DNA of 20,264 nucleotides, taken from the NCBI GenBank assembly GCA_021813195.1, contig JAKALI010000016.1:1-20264 (forward strand), in the 5' to 3' direction. The first letter of the stretch is position 1, and every line of letters begins with the position of its first letter. Shown piece after piece: positions 1-6,560 of this stretch. The notes under the pieces were generated by a model, which was not told the DNA's origin, did no database searches, and worked only from the letters and a program-made list of their open reading frames with translations. The DNA comes from Pseudomonadota bacterium. Lineage in GTDB: Bacteria; Pseudomonadota; Alphaproteobacteria; Rhizobiales; Hyphomicrobiaceae. Made by a program: the position numbers and the translations under genes.

Positions 1-587
1 TGATCTACCAGGATGGGCTGGCCGCGGTTTTTGCGTTCGGCGGGATTTATGGTGCGGCCATATTTGGTTGGGGAGCGCTGGAACTTGGACTGTTCGGAAT
101 CATCTTAACGGCAACGGGAATGATCGGCGCCATCATCGGAGGCGTACTCGACGATCGCGTAGGTTCCAAAACGGTGATCGTCTTTTCGCTGGTGATCTTG
201 CTCATCGGTGCACTCGGTATCGTCTCGGTTGACCGCTCGCACATTCTGTTCGTCGTTGATGTCACTCCCAAAGCGGAGACGACTGCGCTGCTGGGCTCCA
301 CCGGCGAACGCGTGTTCCTGGCCTTTGCGATGCTCGTGGGGCTGGTTGCCGCTCCCGTACAGGCCGCCAGTCGCTCTCTGCTTGCTCGCCTGGCGCCGGT
401 CGACAAGATCACCCAATACTTCGGCCTGTTCGCCTTCTCCGGCCGCGTCACAGCCTTTCTTGCGCCGCTCCTCGTCGCCAGCGTTACCGCCATGACGGGC
501 GATCAGCGGCTTGGCATTGTGTCCATTGCCATCTTTCTGATCGCGGGACTTGCGCTGATGCTGCCGGTGCGCGAGCCCCAGCGATGA
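1..587 (+). CDS. MFS transporter, UMF1/Atg22-like, C-terminal half (5' truncated)
   Basis: The reading frame is open from the first complete codon (base 3) to TGA at 585-587, giving 194 residues of a protein that begins outside the window. About six hydrophobic segments are visible, consistent with the C-terminal half of a 12-helix major facilitator. After the second segment comes a loop reading GGVLDDRVGSK, which fits MFS motif A (GxLxDRxG). The opening residues IYQDGLAAVFAFGGIYGA resemble UMF1-family (Atg22-like) bacterial transporters, a group whose substrates are mostly unknown; amino-acid export is only a guess from the yeast relative. It would act in the inner membrane. The next gene, accA, starts about 210 bases downstream behind its own candidate promoter, so the two are probably not tightly coupled. 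The family call is fairly firm and the substrate is unassigned. Confidence 0.8.
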   Translation, partial: IYQDGLAAVFAFGGIYGAAIFGWGALELGLFGIILTATGMIGAIIGGVLDDRVGSKTVIVFSLVILLIGALGIVSVDRSHILFVVDVTPKAETTALLGSTGERVFLAFAMLVGLVAAPVQAASRSLLARLAPVDKITQYFGLFAFSGRVTAFLAPLLVASVTAMTGDQRLGIVSIAIFLIAGLALMLPVREPQR

Positions 588-638
588 TTAACGCGCTCAC
601 GGCCAGGGCTGTCGGGGTGGCATGCGTCCCCTGGAAGC

Positions 639-669
639 CTTGACAGACTTGGACGGCCGCGCACATCGT
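639..669 (+). promoter_or_regulatory. Candidate sigma70-type promoter for accA
   Basis: CTTGACA at 639-645 matches the alphaproteobacterial -35 consensus. With an 18-base spacer the -10 would be CATCGT at 664-669, a weak 3/6 match that keeps the important A2 and T6. Transcription would begin near 676, before the likely accA start at 800 and after the GTG at 668. If real, it therefore excludes the longest possible accA reading. This is inference from sequence only. Confidence 0.35.
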
Positions 670-799
670 GCGTCCACGTTCGCTCATGTTCCCGCTCGCC
701 GCAGCTGCCATGGCAGATCGCCTCGTTAGCCAACGCCGAGCGATATCAGCAGAGGTTCCCTTGGATCGACCGGCCAGCGACAGTCTCAACGCATCCATC

Positions 800-1753
800 G
801 TGCGCACGTACTTGAAGTTCGAGACTCCGATTGCGGAACTGGAACGCAAGGTGCAGGAGCTGCGCGCGCTTGAGGGCTCGCAATCGGGCGTTTCGATCAC
901 GGAAGAGATCCGCAAGCTCGAGCAGAAGGCGCACGCCGCGCTCGCTGAGACCTATGCGAGGCTGACACCCTGGCAGAAAACGGAAGTCGCTCGACATCCG
1001 GAACGCCCTCACACGCTGGACTACATCCGCGGCCTCATCGAAGATTTCACACCGCTCGCCGGCGATCGCTATTTCGGCGAAGACGAAGCCATCGTTGGCG
1101 GACCCGGCACCTTCCGAGGCCGATCCGTCATGGTGATCGGCCACGAGAAAGGCTCCGATACCGAAAGCCGGTTGCGCCACAACTTCGGCATGGCCCGCCC
1201 CGAGGGCTACCGCAAGGCGATCCGTTTGATGCAAATGGCCGACCGCTTCAAAATGCCGGTCATTACACTTTGCGACACGGCGGGCGCCTATCCTGGCGTC
1301 GACGCTGAACAACGCGGACAAGCGGAAGCCATTGCGCGATCGACGGATTGCTGTCTCGCCATCGGCGTACCGCTGATTGCCGTCATCATTGGCGAAGGAG
1401 GGTCCGGCGGGGCGGTCGCCATCGCTTCTGCCAATCGCATCCTCATGTTGGAGCATGCGATCTACACCGTCGCCTCTCCAGAGGCGGCCGCCTCGATCCT
1501 CTGGCGGGACAGTTCCAAAGCCATTGATGCGGCAACCAGTATGAAGATCACGGCCCAGGACCTCGAAGCCTTGGGTGTGATCGATGCGATTATCGCAGAA
1601 CCTGTCGGCGGTGCCCATCGCGACCGTCAGGCCACCATCGAGCGCGTGGGCGATGCGATCGCCAAAGCATTGTCCGAATTCGACGGTCGCAGCCCCGCCG
1701 AGATTCGCCGCCAACGGCACGATCGCTTCCTGGAGATCGGTCGGGCGATTTGA
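800..1753 (+). CDS. accA: Acetyl-CoA carboxylase carboxyltransferase subunit alpha
   Basis: With AccD this subunit transfers CO2 from carboxybiotin-BCCP to acetyl-CoA, making malonyl-CoA in the first committed step of fatty acid synthesis in the cytoplasm. The protein has the AccA signatures: an N terminus reading RTYLKFETPIAELE, a helical region to about residue 80, then the crotonase-like core with IIGEGGSGGAVAIA and the segment ASPEAAASILWRD. I chose GTG at 800 because it gives 317 residues (E. coli AccA has 319) and aligns with the usual M-x-x-YL-x-FE-x-P start. An in-frame TTG at 761 has a better ribosome site (GAGGT at 752-756) and would add 13 residues. The frame is open back to a GTG at 668, but residues before 761 do not look like AccA. 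The family call is certain; the start is not. Confidence 0.93.
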   Translation: MRTYLKFETPIAELERKVQELRALEGSQSGVSITEEIRKLEQKAHAALAETYARLTPWQKTEVARHPERPHTLDYIRGLIEDFTPLAGDRYFGEDEAIVGGPGTFRGRSVMVIGHEKGSDTESRLRHNFGMARPEGYRKAIRLMQMADRFKMPVITLCDTAGAYPGVDAEQRGQAEAIARSTDCCLAIGVPLIAVIIGEGGSGGAVAIASANRILMLEHAIYTVASPEAAASILWRDSSKAIDAATSMKITAQDLEALGVIDAIIAEPVGGAHRDRQATIERVGDAIAKALSEFDGRSPAEIRRQRHDRFLEIGRAI

Positions 1754-1852
1754 CCGCAGTCCATGCGGCACGTCGCGCATTCCACTAATGAATTATAATT
1801 CCAAGAAAATCTGGCCGAAGCCAGGCACACGCGACATCGCCTGGATCAAGCA

Positions 1853-1881
1853 TTGACAGCCTTTTCGTCCTGCGATCAAAG
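1853..1881 (+). promoter_or_regulatory. Possible promoter upstream of the L,D-transpeptidase cluster
   Basis: TTGACA at 1853-1858 is a perfect -35 hexamer in the 249-base gap between accA and the first YafK-type gene. The -10 position is poor: CAAAGT at an 18-base spacing or TCAAAG at 17. The gap also holds small inverted repeats, CCGCA/TGCGG at 1754-1768 just after the accA stop and CCAGGC/GCCTGG at 1821-1844. Neither is followed by a T run. Weak evidence. Confidence 0.2.
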
Positions 1882-2002
1882 TCCTGCCACGGGGAGGCAT
1901 TAAGGGATCGTTGACCATTATCAGCGTGATTCTGGCGACGCGGTAGACGGGGCTTCTCGTTCGGCTTGCGTGCATCCAATGGGTGGGATCAGCGTGACGT
2001 AC

Positions 2003-2989
2003 ATGGCGAAGGCCCGACTTGCGGTCATGGCGCTGGCGGCCTCGACGCTGGCCGCATGCGGCAGCGCGCCGGAATTGACGCCCGCTGAGCAACCTCTGCC
2101 GAAAGAGACCATTGAATTGATCGCCCGCAAGGGCATGCAACAGGGCGCACCCATTTTTGTGCGCATCTTCAAGGAAGAATCGGAACTGGAAGTCTGGAAG
2201 GCCAGGGACGACGGGCGCTTCTATCACTTCAAGACCTACCCGATCTGCAACTGGTCTGGCGAATTGGGGCCTAAGCTCGCCAAAGGCGACAAGCAGGCAC
2301 CAGAAGGCTTCTATACGGTGACCCAAAAGCAGATGAAGCCCGATTCCAGCTTCCACGTAGCGTTCAATCTGGGTTTTCCCAACGCGTTTGACCGTGCGCA
2401 CGGCCGCACGGGAGAATTTCTGATGGTGCATGGCAAGTGCCGATCTGCCGGCTGCTACGCCATGACGGACGCGCTCGCCGAAGAGATCTATGCGTTGGCG
2501 CGCGACGCGCTGCGCAACGGTCAGAACAGCTTCGAGGTCCATGCCTTTCCGTTCCGTATGACGGAGGCGAACATGGAGCGTCACAAGAAGCATCCCGCCT
2601 ACAAATTCTGGCAGTCGCTGAAGCCTGGATACGACTACTTCGAAACCTATCGCGTTCCGCCGACGATTGCGGTCTGCGAAAAGCGCTATGTTGTCGATGT
2701 GGCCTTGCCCGCAACCCAGAGGTTGGACCCTTCAGGTCCATGTCCGCGTTTCCAAAGGCCCTTGATCGAACCGTTCACGCCGCGCCCCGTCGATCAGCAA
2801 GTGGCCAATCAACACTTCATCGTGCCCGGGCCTAAAGTTCGCAACGGTTCGGACAATCCGGAGGAAAAGGTCGCGACCGCTACACATCCAACTTCGGGCT
2901 CGGACACGACTACGGGTGCTGTCGCAGTCCCGGCAGCTGCAGACAATCCGCAATTCGCGCCAAAAGCGCTTGGATGGTCCTCCCAGTAA
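2003..2989 (+). CDS. YafK-type L,D-transpeptidase-fold lipoprotein (paralogue A)
   Basis: This is a predicted lipoprotein with a YkuD/YafK catalytic domain. From the ATG at 2003 the first 19 residues form a lipoprotein signal ending in the lipobox LAAC, so Cys19 would be lipidated. Core landmarks are YPICNWSGELGPKL (79-92), PEGFY (100-104), and the catalytic block with His143 and Cys151 in MVHGKCRSAGCYAMTD. YkuD domains form or cleave L,D bonds in peptidoglycan; E. coli YafK (DpaA) instead detaches Braun lipoprotein from murein, so either activity is possible. After the domain there is a Pro/Thr-rich tail of about 80 residues. The frame is open upstream, with other ATGs at 1970 and 1979; 2003 was chosen because it gives a compact lipoprotein signal. 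It is first of three tandem paralogues, with 77 bases to the next. Confidence 0.85.
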   Translation: MAKARLAVMALAASTLAACGSAPELTPAEQPLPKETIELIARKGMQQGAPIFVRIFKEESELEVWKARDDGRFYHFKTYPICNWSGELGPKLAKGDKQAPEGFYTVTQKQMKPDSSFHVAFNLGFPNAFDRAHGRTGEFLMVHGKCRSAGCYAMTDALAEEIYALARDALRNGQNSFEVHAFPFRMTEANMERHKKHPAYKFWQSLKPGYDYFETYRVPPTIAVCEKRYVVDVALPATQRLDPSGPCPRFQRPLIEPFTPRPVDQQVANQHFIVPGPKVRNGSDNPEEKVATATHPTSGSDTTTGAVAVPAAADNPQFAPKALGWSSQ

Positions 2990-3066
2990 TTCGCCGTGAA
3001 TGGTCATCGTTTGTGACGTGGTCGGAATGCGGCTCATGAAACGGCAACCGCAAAGGGGCACGTGTC

Positions 3067-4026
3067 ATGCTATTTCCCCGCCGGCCGAAGTCTGCCGAAT
3101 CTGAGGCCGCACGCCGCGAACGGCGCAACCGCGACCGGCGTCTCTTCCTCCTCGCACTCTTCGTCACAGCGGCGCTCCTCGCCCTTCTCATGTGGCTGCT
3201 GCTGCCCGCAGGCGATGCCGATTCCAGGCGGATCACGCTCGAGCGCCAGATGCGCGCGCTCTACGCCGCATGGGGCGTACCACTGCCCGGTACGCCGAAC
3301 CTCGCTGATCTCGATGGCCGACTCGCCGCCAAAGGCATGTCGCTCGGCGCTCCAATTTTCATGCGGATATTCAAACGCGAGTTCGAACTCGAGGTGTGGA
3401 AACGCAAGGGCGAACGTTTCGAGCATTTCGCCACGTACCCCATCTGTCGCTGGTCAGGCCGTCTCGGGCCGAAACTTGCCACCGGCGACCATCAGGCGCC
3501 GGAGGGGTTCTACGTCGTCGATAAGAGTGCGCTCAATCCCAACAGCCGCTGGCACCGCTCCTTCAATCTCGGTTTTCCCAATGCCTTCGACCGCGCGCAT
3601 GGTCGCACGGGTTCTTTTCTGATGGTGCACGGCGGATGTTCATCGGTCGGCTGTTATGCCATGACGGATACCGTGATCGACGAGATCTGGCACATCGTCA
3701 CGAGGGCTTTCGACGGCGGACAGAAACGCTTCCAAGTTCAGGTGTTTCCCTTTCGCATGACGAACGACAATCTCGCCCGCTATGCCGGCGCGCCGCAGGC
3801 GACGTTCTGGCAGAACTTGAAGGAGGGGCACGATATGTTCGAGCGCGATCGGATTCCGCCGGTCGTCGGTGTCTGCGGCAAGACCTACGGTTTCCAATCT
3901 GGGCTGCAGGTCCCCGACCTGAGCGGACAGCTCTTGGCGACATGCCCTCGAGACGGCTCACGAACCCGAGACCGACAGAGCGCATCGTCACAATTCAGCA
4001 ACAAATCGATGACCGAGACACCGTGA
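3067..4026 (+). CDS. YafK-type L,D-transpeptidase-fold protein with N-terminal membrane anchor (paralogue B)
   Basis: A 319-residue protein. Its N terminus is strongly basic (residues 5-25 are rich in Arg) and is followed by one hydrophobic helix at about 26-47, giving an N-in signal anchor with the catalytic domain in the periplasm. The domain repeats the landmarks of its neighbours: YPICRWSGRLGPKL (124-137), PEGFY, and the catalytic block with His188 and Cys196 in HGGCSSVGCYAMTD. The start is supported by AAAGGGG about 8 bases upstream of the ATG. Between anchor and domain, VPLPGTPNLADLDGRLAAKG matches the same stretch of paralogue C, so B and C look closer to each other than to A. It lies 77 bases after A. 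Its substrate, a peptidoglycan crosslink or a protein-murein linkage, cannot be told from sequence. Confidence 0.85.
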   Translation: MLFPRRPKSAESEAARRERRNRDRRLFLLALFVTAALLALLMWLLLPAGDADSRRITLERQMRALYAAWGVPLPGTPNLADLDGRLAAKGMSLGAPIFMRIFKREFELEVWKRKGERFEHFATYPICRWSGRLGPKLATGDHQAPEGFYVVDKSALNPNSRWHRSFNLGFPNAFDRAHGRTGSFLMVHGGCSSVGCYAMTDTVIDEIWHIVTRAFDGGQKRFQVQVFPFRMTNDNLARYAGAPQATFWQNLKEGHDMFERDRIPPVVGVCGKTYGFQSGLQVPDLSGQLLATCPRDGSRTRDRQSASSQFSNKSMTETP

Positions 4027-4183
4027 GCTCGACGGGATCGCCATGACAAATGGGACGGCTGCACGTAGTGAGTGTTGCGTGTGCTTGCCGTCCCCGTCTA
4101 GGGTGTCGGACAGTGAGATCCAGACCTGGACGTGCCGCCCCGTGTCACTCGTTGCGAGCCATCCTCAAGACTACCCATCGCGC

Positions 4184-5350
4184 ATGGCCGTTCGTGCCGG
4201 CGCGGCTTTGACCATGCTGTTGGCATCAGCGCTGCTGCAGGCAAGCCACGTGCTGGCCCTGTCGATTGAACTCAAGGATGTCGCGCCGGATCGTATCGAT
4301 CGCCAGCGCGCCGCGGCGGTCGGACGCCTGCCTCTTCCGGGCACGCCGGACGTGACGCAGACCGAGCGACGTCTTGCGGAGAAGGGCTTCAAGAGTGGCG
4401 CGGCGGTGATGATCCGGATTTTCAAATCCGAGTCGGAATTGGAACTGTGGATGGAGCGCGATGGGCGGTTCGAACTCTTCGCCACCTACCCGATCTGTCA
4501 TTGGTCCGGTACCCTGGGACCCAAACTCCAGGAAGGAGACAAACAGACACCGGAAGGCTTTTACACGATCACGTCGCGCCAGTTGCATCGTATCGGACGC
4601 TGGCCGCGATCCTTGAATCTCGGTTTTCCGAATGCTTATGACCGCGCGCTTGGGCGCAGCGGCTCCTACATTCTCGTGCACGGTGGATGCTCATCGGTCG
4701 GGTGTTTCGCGATGACCAATCCGGTGATCGCCGAGATCTATGCTCTCACTTACGAAGCCCTACGCGCCGGGCAGAGTCACGTACCGACCCACGTGTTCCC
4801 CTTCCGGATGACCGAAGAAAATCTCACCAAGCACCGGTCCAATCCCTGGGCGGAATTCTGGGCCAATCTGAAAGAGGGTTACGACAGCTTCGAGCGGACG
4901 CGTCGCCCGCCGCGCATCAGCGTATGCGAAGACCGCTACCATATTCAGGATGCCGCAGGCCCGGTGGAGGCGGGCATCTCCAGCCCTTTAGCCGTGTGCG
5001 GCGGAACAGCCGCCGCGATATCGGCCTTGGACAAATCCGTCTCTCTTGTCCCCCTCAATCCACCGCTGCCGAGCCCATCACCGCTCAGACTGAGGATGCA
5101 CCTGAGCTCAGAGGCACAGTCGGCAGCATTGCCACCGACACGCGATCACTTCGAAATCGTAGCGGATCTCGCGCCGCAGCGCGCGCCCCGCGCGCCAACG
5201 ACCAAGGAGGCGAAGCTTCCGAAAATTTCCTGCAATCTTGGGCTCCCTAGTTGCCGGAAATTCGTGGCTCTCAAGGCCCGGCGCAATGCGGCCCTCTCGG
5301 TTGCAGGCCGCCGCGACGTCCGGCAAAATATTGCTCTCAATCGTCGCTGA
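4184..5350 (+). CDS. Secreted YafK-type L,D-transpeptidase-fold protein with long basic tail (paralogue C)
   Basis: From the ATG at 4184 the protein has 388 residues and a cleavable signal peptide, MAVRAGAALTMLLASALLQA followed by SHVLALS, with cleavage expected after LA. The catalytic domain has YPICHWSGTLGPKL (102-115), PEGFY and the block with His166 and Cys174 in HGGCSSVGCFAMTN. After the domain comes a tail of about 115 residues rich in Pro, Arg, Lys and Ala, with two extra cysteines, not shared with A or B. The frame is open upstream to an ATG at 4043, but that would bury the signal peptide behind 47 residues, so I rejected it; neither start has a strong ribosome site. It ends 10 bases before the next gene's ATG, which suggests co-transcription with it. 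Confidence 0.82.
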   Translation: MAVRAGAALTMLLASALLQASHVLALSIELKDVAPDRIDRQRAAAVGRLPLPGTPDVTQTERRLAEKGFKSGAAVMIRIFKSESELELWMERDGRFELFATYPICHWSGTLGPKLQEGDKQTPEGFYTITSRQLHRIGRWPRSLNLGFPNAYDRALGRSGSYILVHGGCSSVGCFAMTNPVIAEIYALTYEALRAGQSHVPTHVFPFRMTEENLTKHRSNPWAEFWANLKEGYDSFERTRRPPRISVCEDRYHIQDAAGPVEAGISSPLAVCGGTAAAISALDKSVSLVPLNPPLPSPSPLRLRMHLSSEAQSAALPPTRDHFEIVADLAPQRAPRAPTTKEAKLPKISCNLGLPSCRKFVALKARRNAALSVAGRRDVRQNIALNRR

Positions 5351-5360
5351 AGCGGCGCCG

Positions 5361-6560
5361 ATGCCGAAAACGCGTCTCACACCCTCAGCGCAACAAAACC
5401 GCACAACGATCGTGGTCGCCGGAGGCTACGGCGCTTTCGGCGCTCGCCTCGTGGAACGGCTAGCTCACGTCGCCAACGCGGAACGGCTGCGCATCGTCGT
5501 TGCCGGGCGCAATCGCGCCCTCGCCACCCATGCAGCGCAACAACTTGCAAAACGAACACCCGCGATCGCAGAGGGCTGTCTGTTGGACGCCACGCGCACA
5601 ACAGGGAACACCTTGCGCGACTTGAATGCGCATATCGTTGTGAACGCGTCAGGCCCCTTCCAGACCCAAGACTATACCTTGGCCCGTGCCGCGATCGATG
5701 CGGGTGCGCACTATATCGATCTGGCGGATGCCCGCGATTATGTTTGCGGGATCAGCGAACTTGATGCGGCGGCGAAGGCGGCAGGCGTCCTCGTTGTCTC
5801 CGGGGCAAGCTCGGTGCCAGGTCTCTCCTCCGCCGTGATCGAGGCATATGAGGACGCGTTTGAGATCCTTGAAACCATCGACATTGCCATCTCGCCCGGC
5901 AACCGGTTTGACCCTGGGCTGGCGACGACACAGTCGGTTCTTAGCAGCGCAGGACGGCCGTTCACGACCCTGATCGACGCCAAAGAGAAGACGGTCTTTG
6001 GTTGGCAAGGTCTCAGACGTATCGACTTTCCCGGGCTCGGCCGGCGCTGGCTCGGTTATGTGGATGTGCCCGATCTCCGTCTGCTGCCCCAGCGCTATCC
6101 CGACCTTTGCACGGTGCGCTTCCAGGCCGGCGTAGAAGTGAGCTTATTCCACTTGGGGCTGTGGGGGCTTTCAGGACTGGTTCGCGCCGGACTGCTTCGA
6201 ACGCCCCAGCGGCTCGCCCGGCCGCTGCTGGCGGCCAAGCGTGCGCTCTGGTTTCTGGGCTCGGACCGCGGCGGGATGGTGATCACGTTGACAGGTCGCG
6301 ACGGCTTCGGCCGCAAGCGCCGACTGATTTGGTCGCTAGTCGCAGAGAACGGACATGGACCCTACGTGCCGGTGCTCGGCTCGGTCGCGCTGATCAAAGC
6401 GATACTCGATCGCGGCCCACCGGCGCTTGGCGCAATGCCCTGCCTGGGTCTCTTCTCGCTGCACGAGTTTGCTCAAGCGGCCGAGGGCTTAGACATCACC
6501 ATGGCCCGAACGTCGCAGCATGGACAGCTGCTCGCGAGCGCTCAATCAAACTTCCCGTGA
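5361..6560 (+). CDS. Saccharopine dehydrogenase-like NAD(P)-binding oxidoreductase
   Basis: A 399-residue protein. It opens with a Rossmann fold: [15 protein letters not shown] (16-30) carries the glycine-rich dinucleotide motif, followed by [18 protein letters not shown] and [17 protein letters not shown]. These are typical of the saccharopine dehydrogenase NADP-binding family. The C-terminal half has a hydrophobic stretch, [15 protein letters not shown], and does not look like a lysine-pathway catalytic domain, so true saccharopine dehydrogenase activity is unlikely and the substrate is unknown. I chose ATG 5361 because it lies just after the previous stop and the Rossmann strand follows soon after; the same frame is open upstream into the transpeptidase gene. 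Its last 19 bases overlap the end of secA on the other strand. Confidence 0.8.
   Translation: MPKTRLTPSAQQNRTTIVVAGGYGAFGARLVERLAHVANAERLRIVVAGRNRALATHAAQQLAKRTPAIAEGCLLDATRTTGNTLRDLNAHIVVNASGPFQTQDYTLARAAIDAGAHYIDLADARDYVCGISELDAAAKAAGVLVVSGASSVPGLSSAVIEAYEDAFEILETIDIAISPGNRFDPGLATTQSVLSSAGRPFTTLIDAKEKTVFGWQGLRRIDFPGLGRRWLGYVDVPDLRLLPQRYPDLCTVRFQAGVEVSLFHLGLWGLSGLVRAGLLRTPQRLARPLLAAKRALWFLGSDRGGMVITLTGRDGFGRKRRLIWSLVAENGHGPYVPVLGSVALIKAILDRGPPALGAMPCLGLFSLHEFAQAAEGLDITMARTSQHGQLLASAQSNFP

Noticed and set aside
746..1780. Long - strand open frame opposite accA (344 codons)
   Set aside because: It mirrors the accA codons, its translation shows no recognisable domain, and accA on the + strand is a clear full-length family member. 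GC-rich genes commonly leave such antisense frames open.
1766..1782. Sigma-54-like GGCACG followed by GC near 1775
   Set aside because: The spacing between the GG and GC elements is 8 bases, not the required 10.
1794..1799. Perfect TATAAT hexamer between accA and the first YafK-type gene
   Set aside because: No -35-like sequence lies 16-18 bases upstream (the bases there read about CGTCGC), and the surrounding AT-rich patch is short.
1793..2593. - strand open frame of 266 codons opposite the first YafK-type gene
   Set aside because: It lies opposite strongly conserved catalytic motifs, with no domain or ribosome site of its own. It is a shadow of the + strand gene.
4043..4183. Upstream ATG start at 4043 for the third YafK-type gene
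   Set aside because: It would place 47 unconserved residues before a clear signal peptide that starts at ATG 4184.
4687..5250. + strand open frame of 187 codons inside the third YafK-type gene
   Set aside because: It overlaps the catalytic block in a different frame and is Arg-rich with no recognisable motif.
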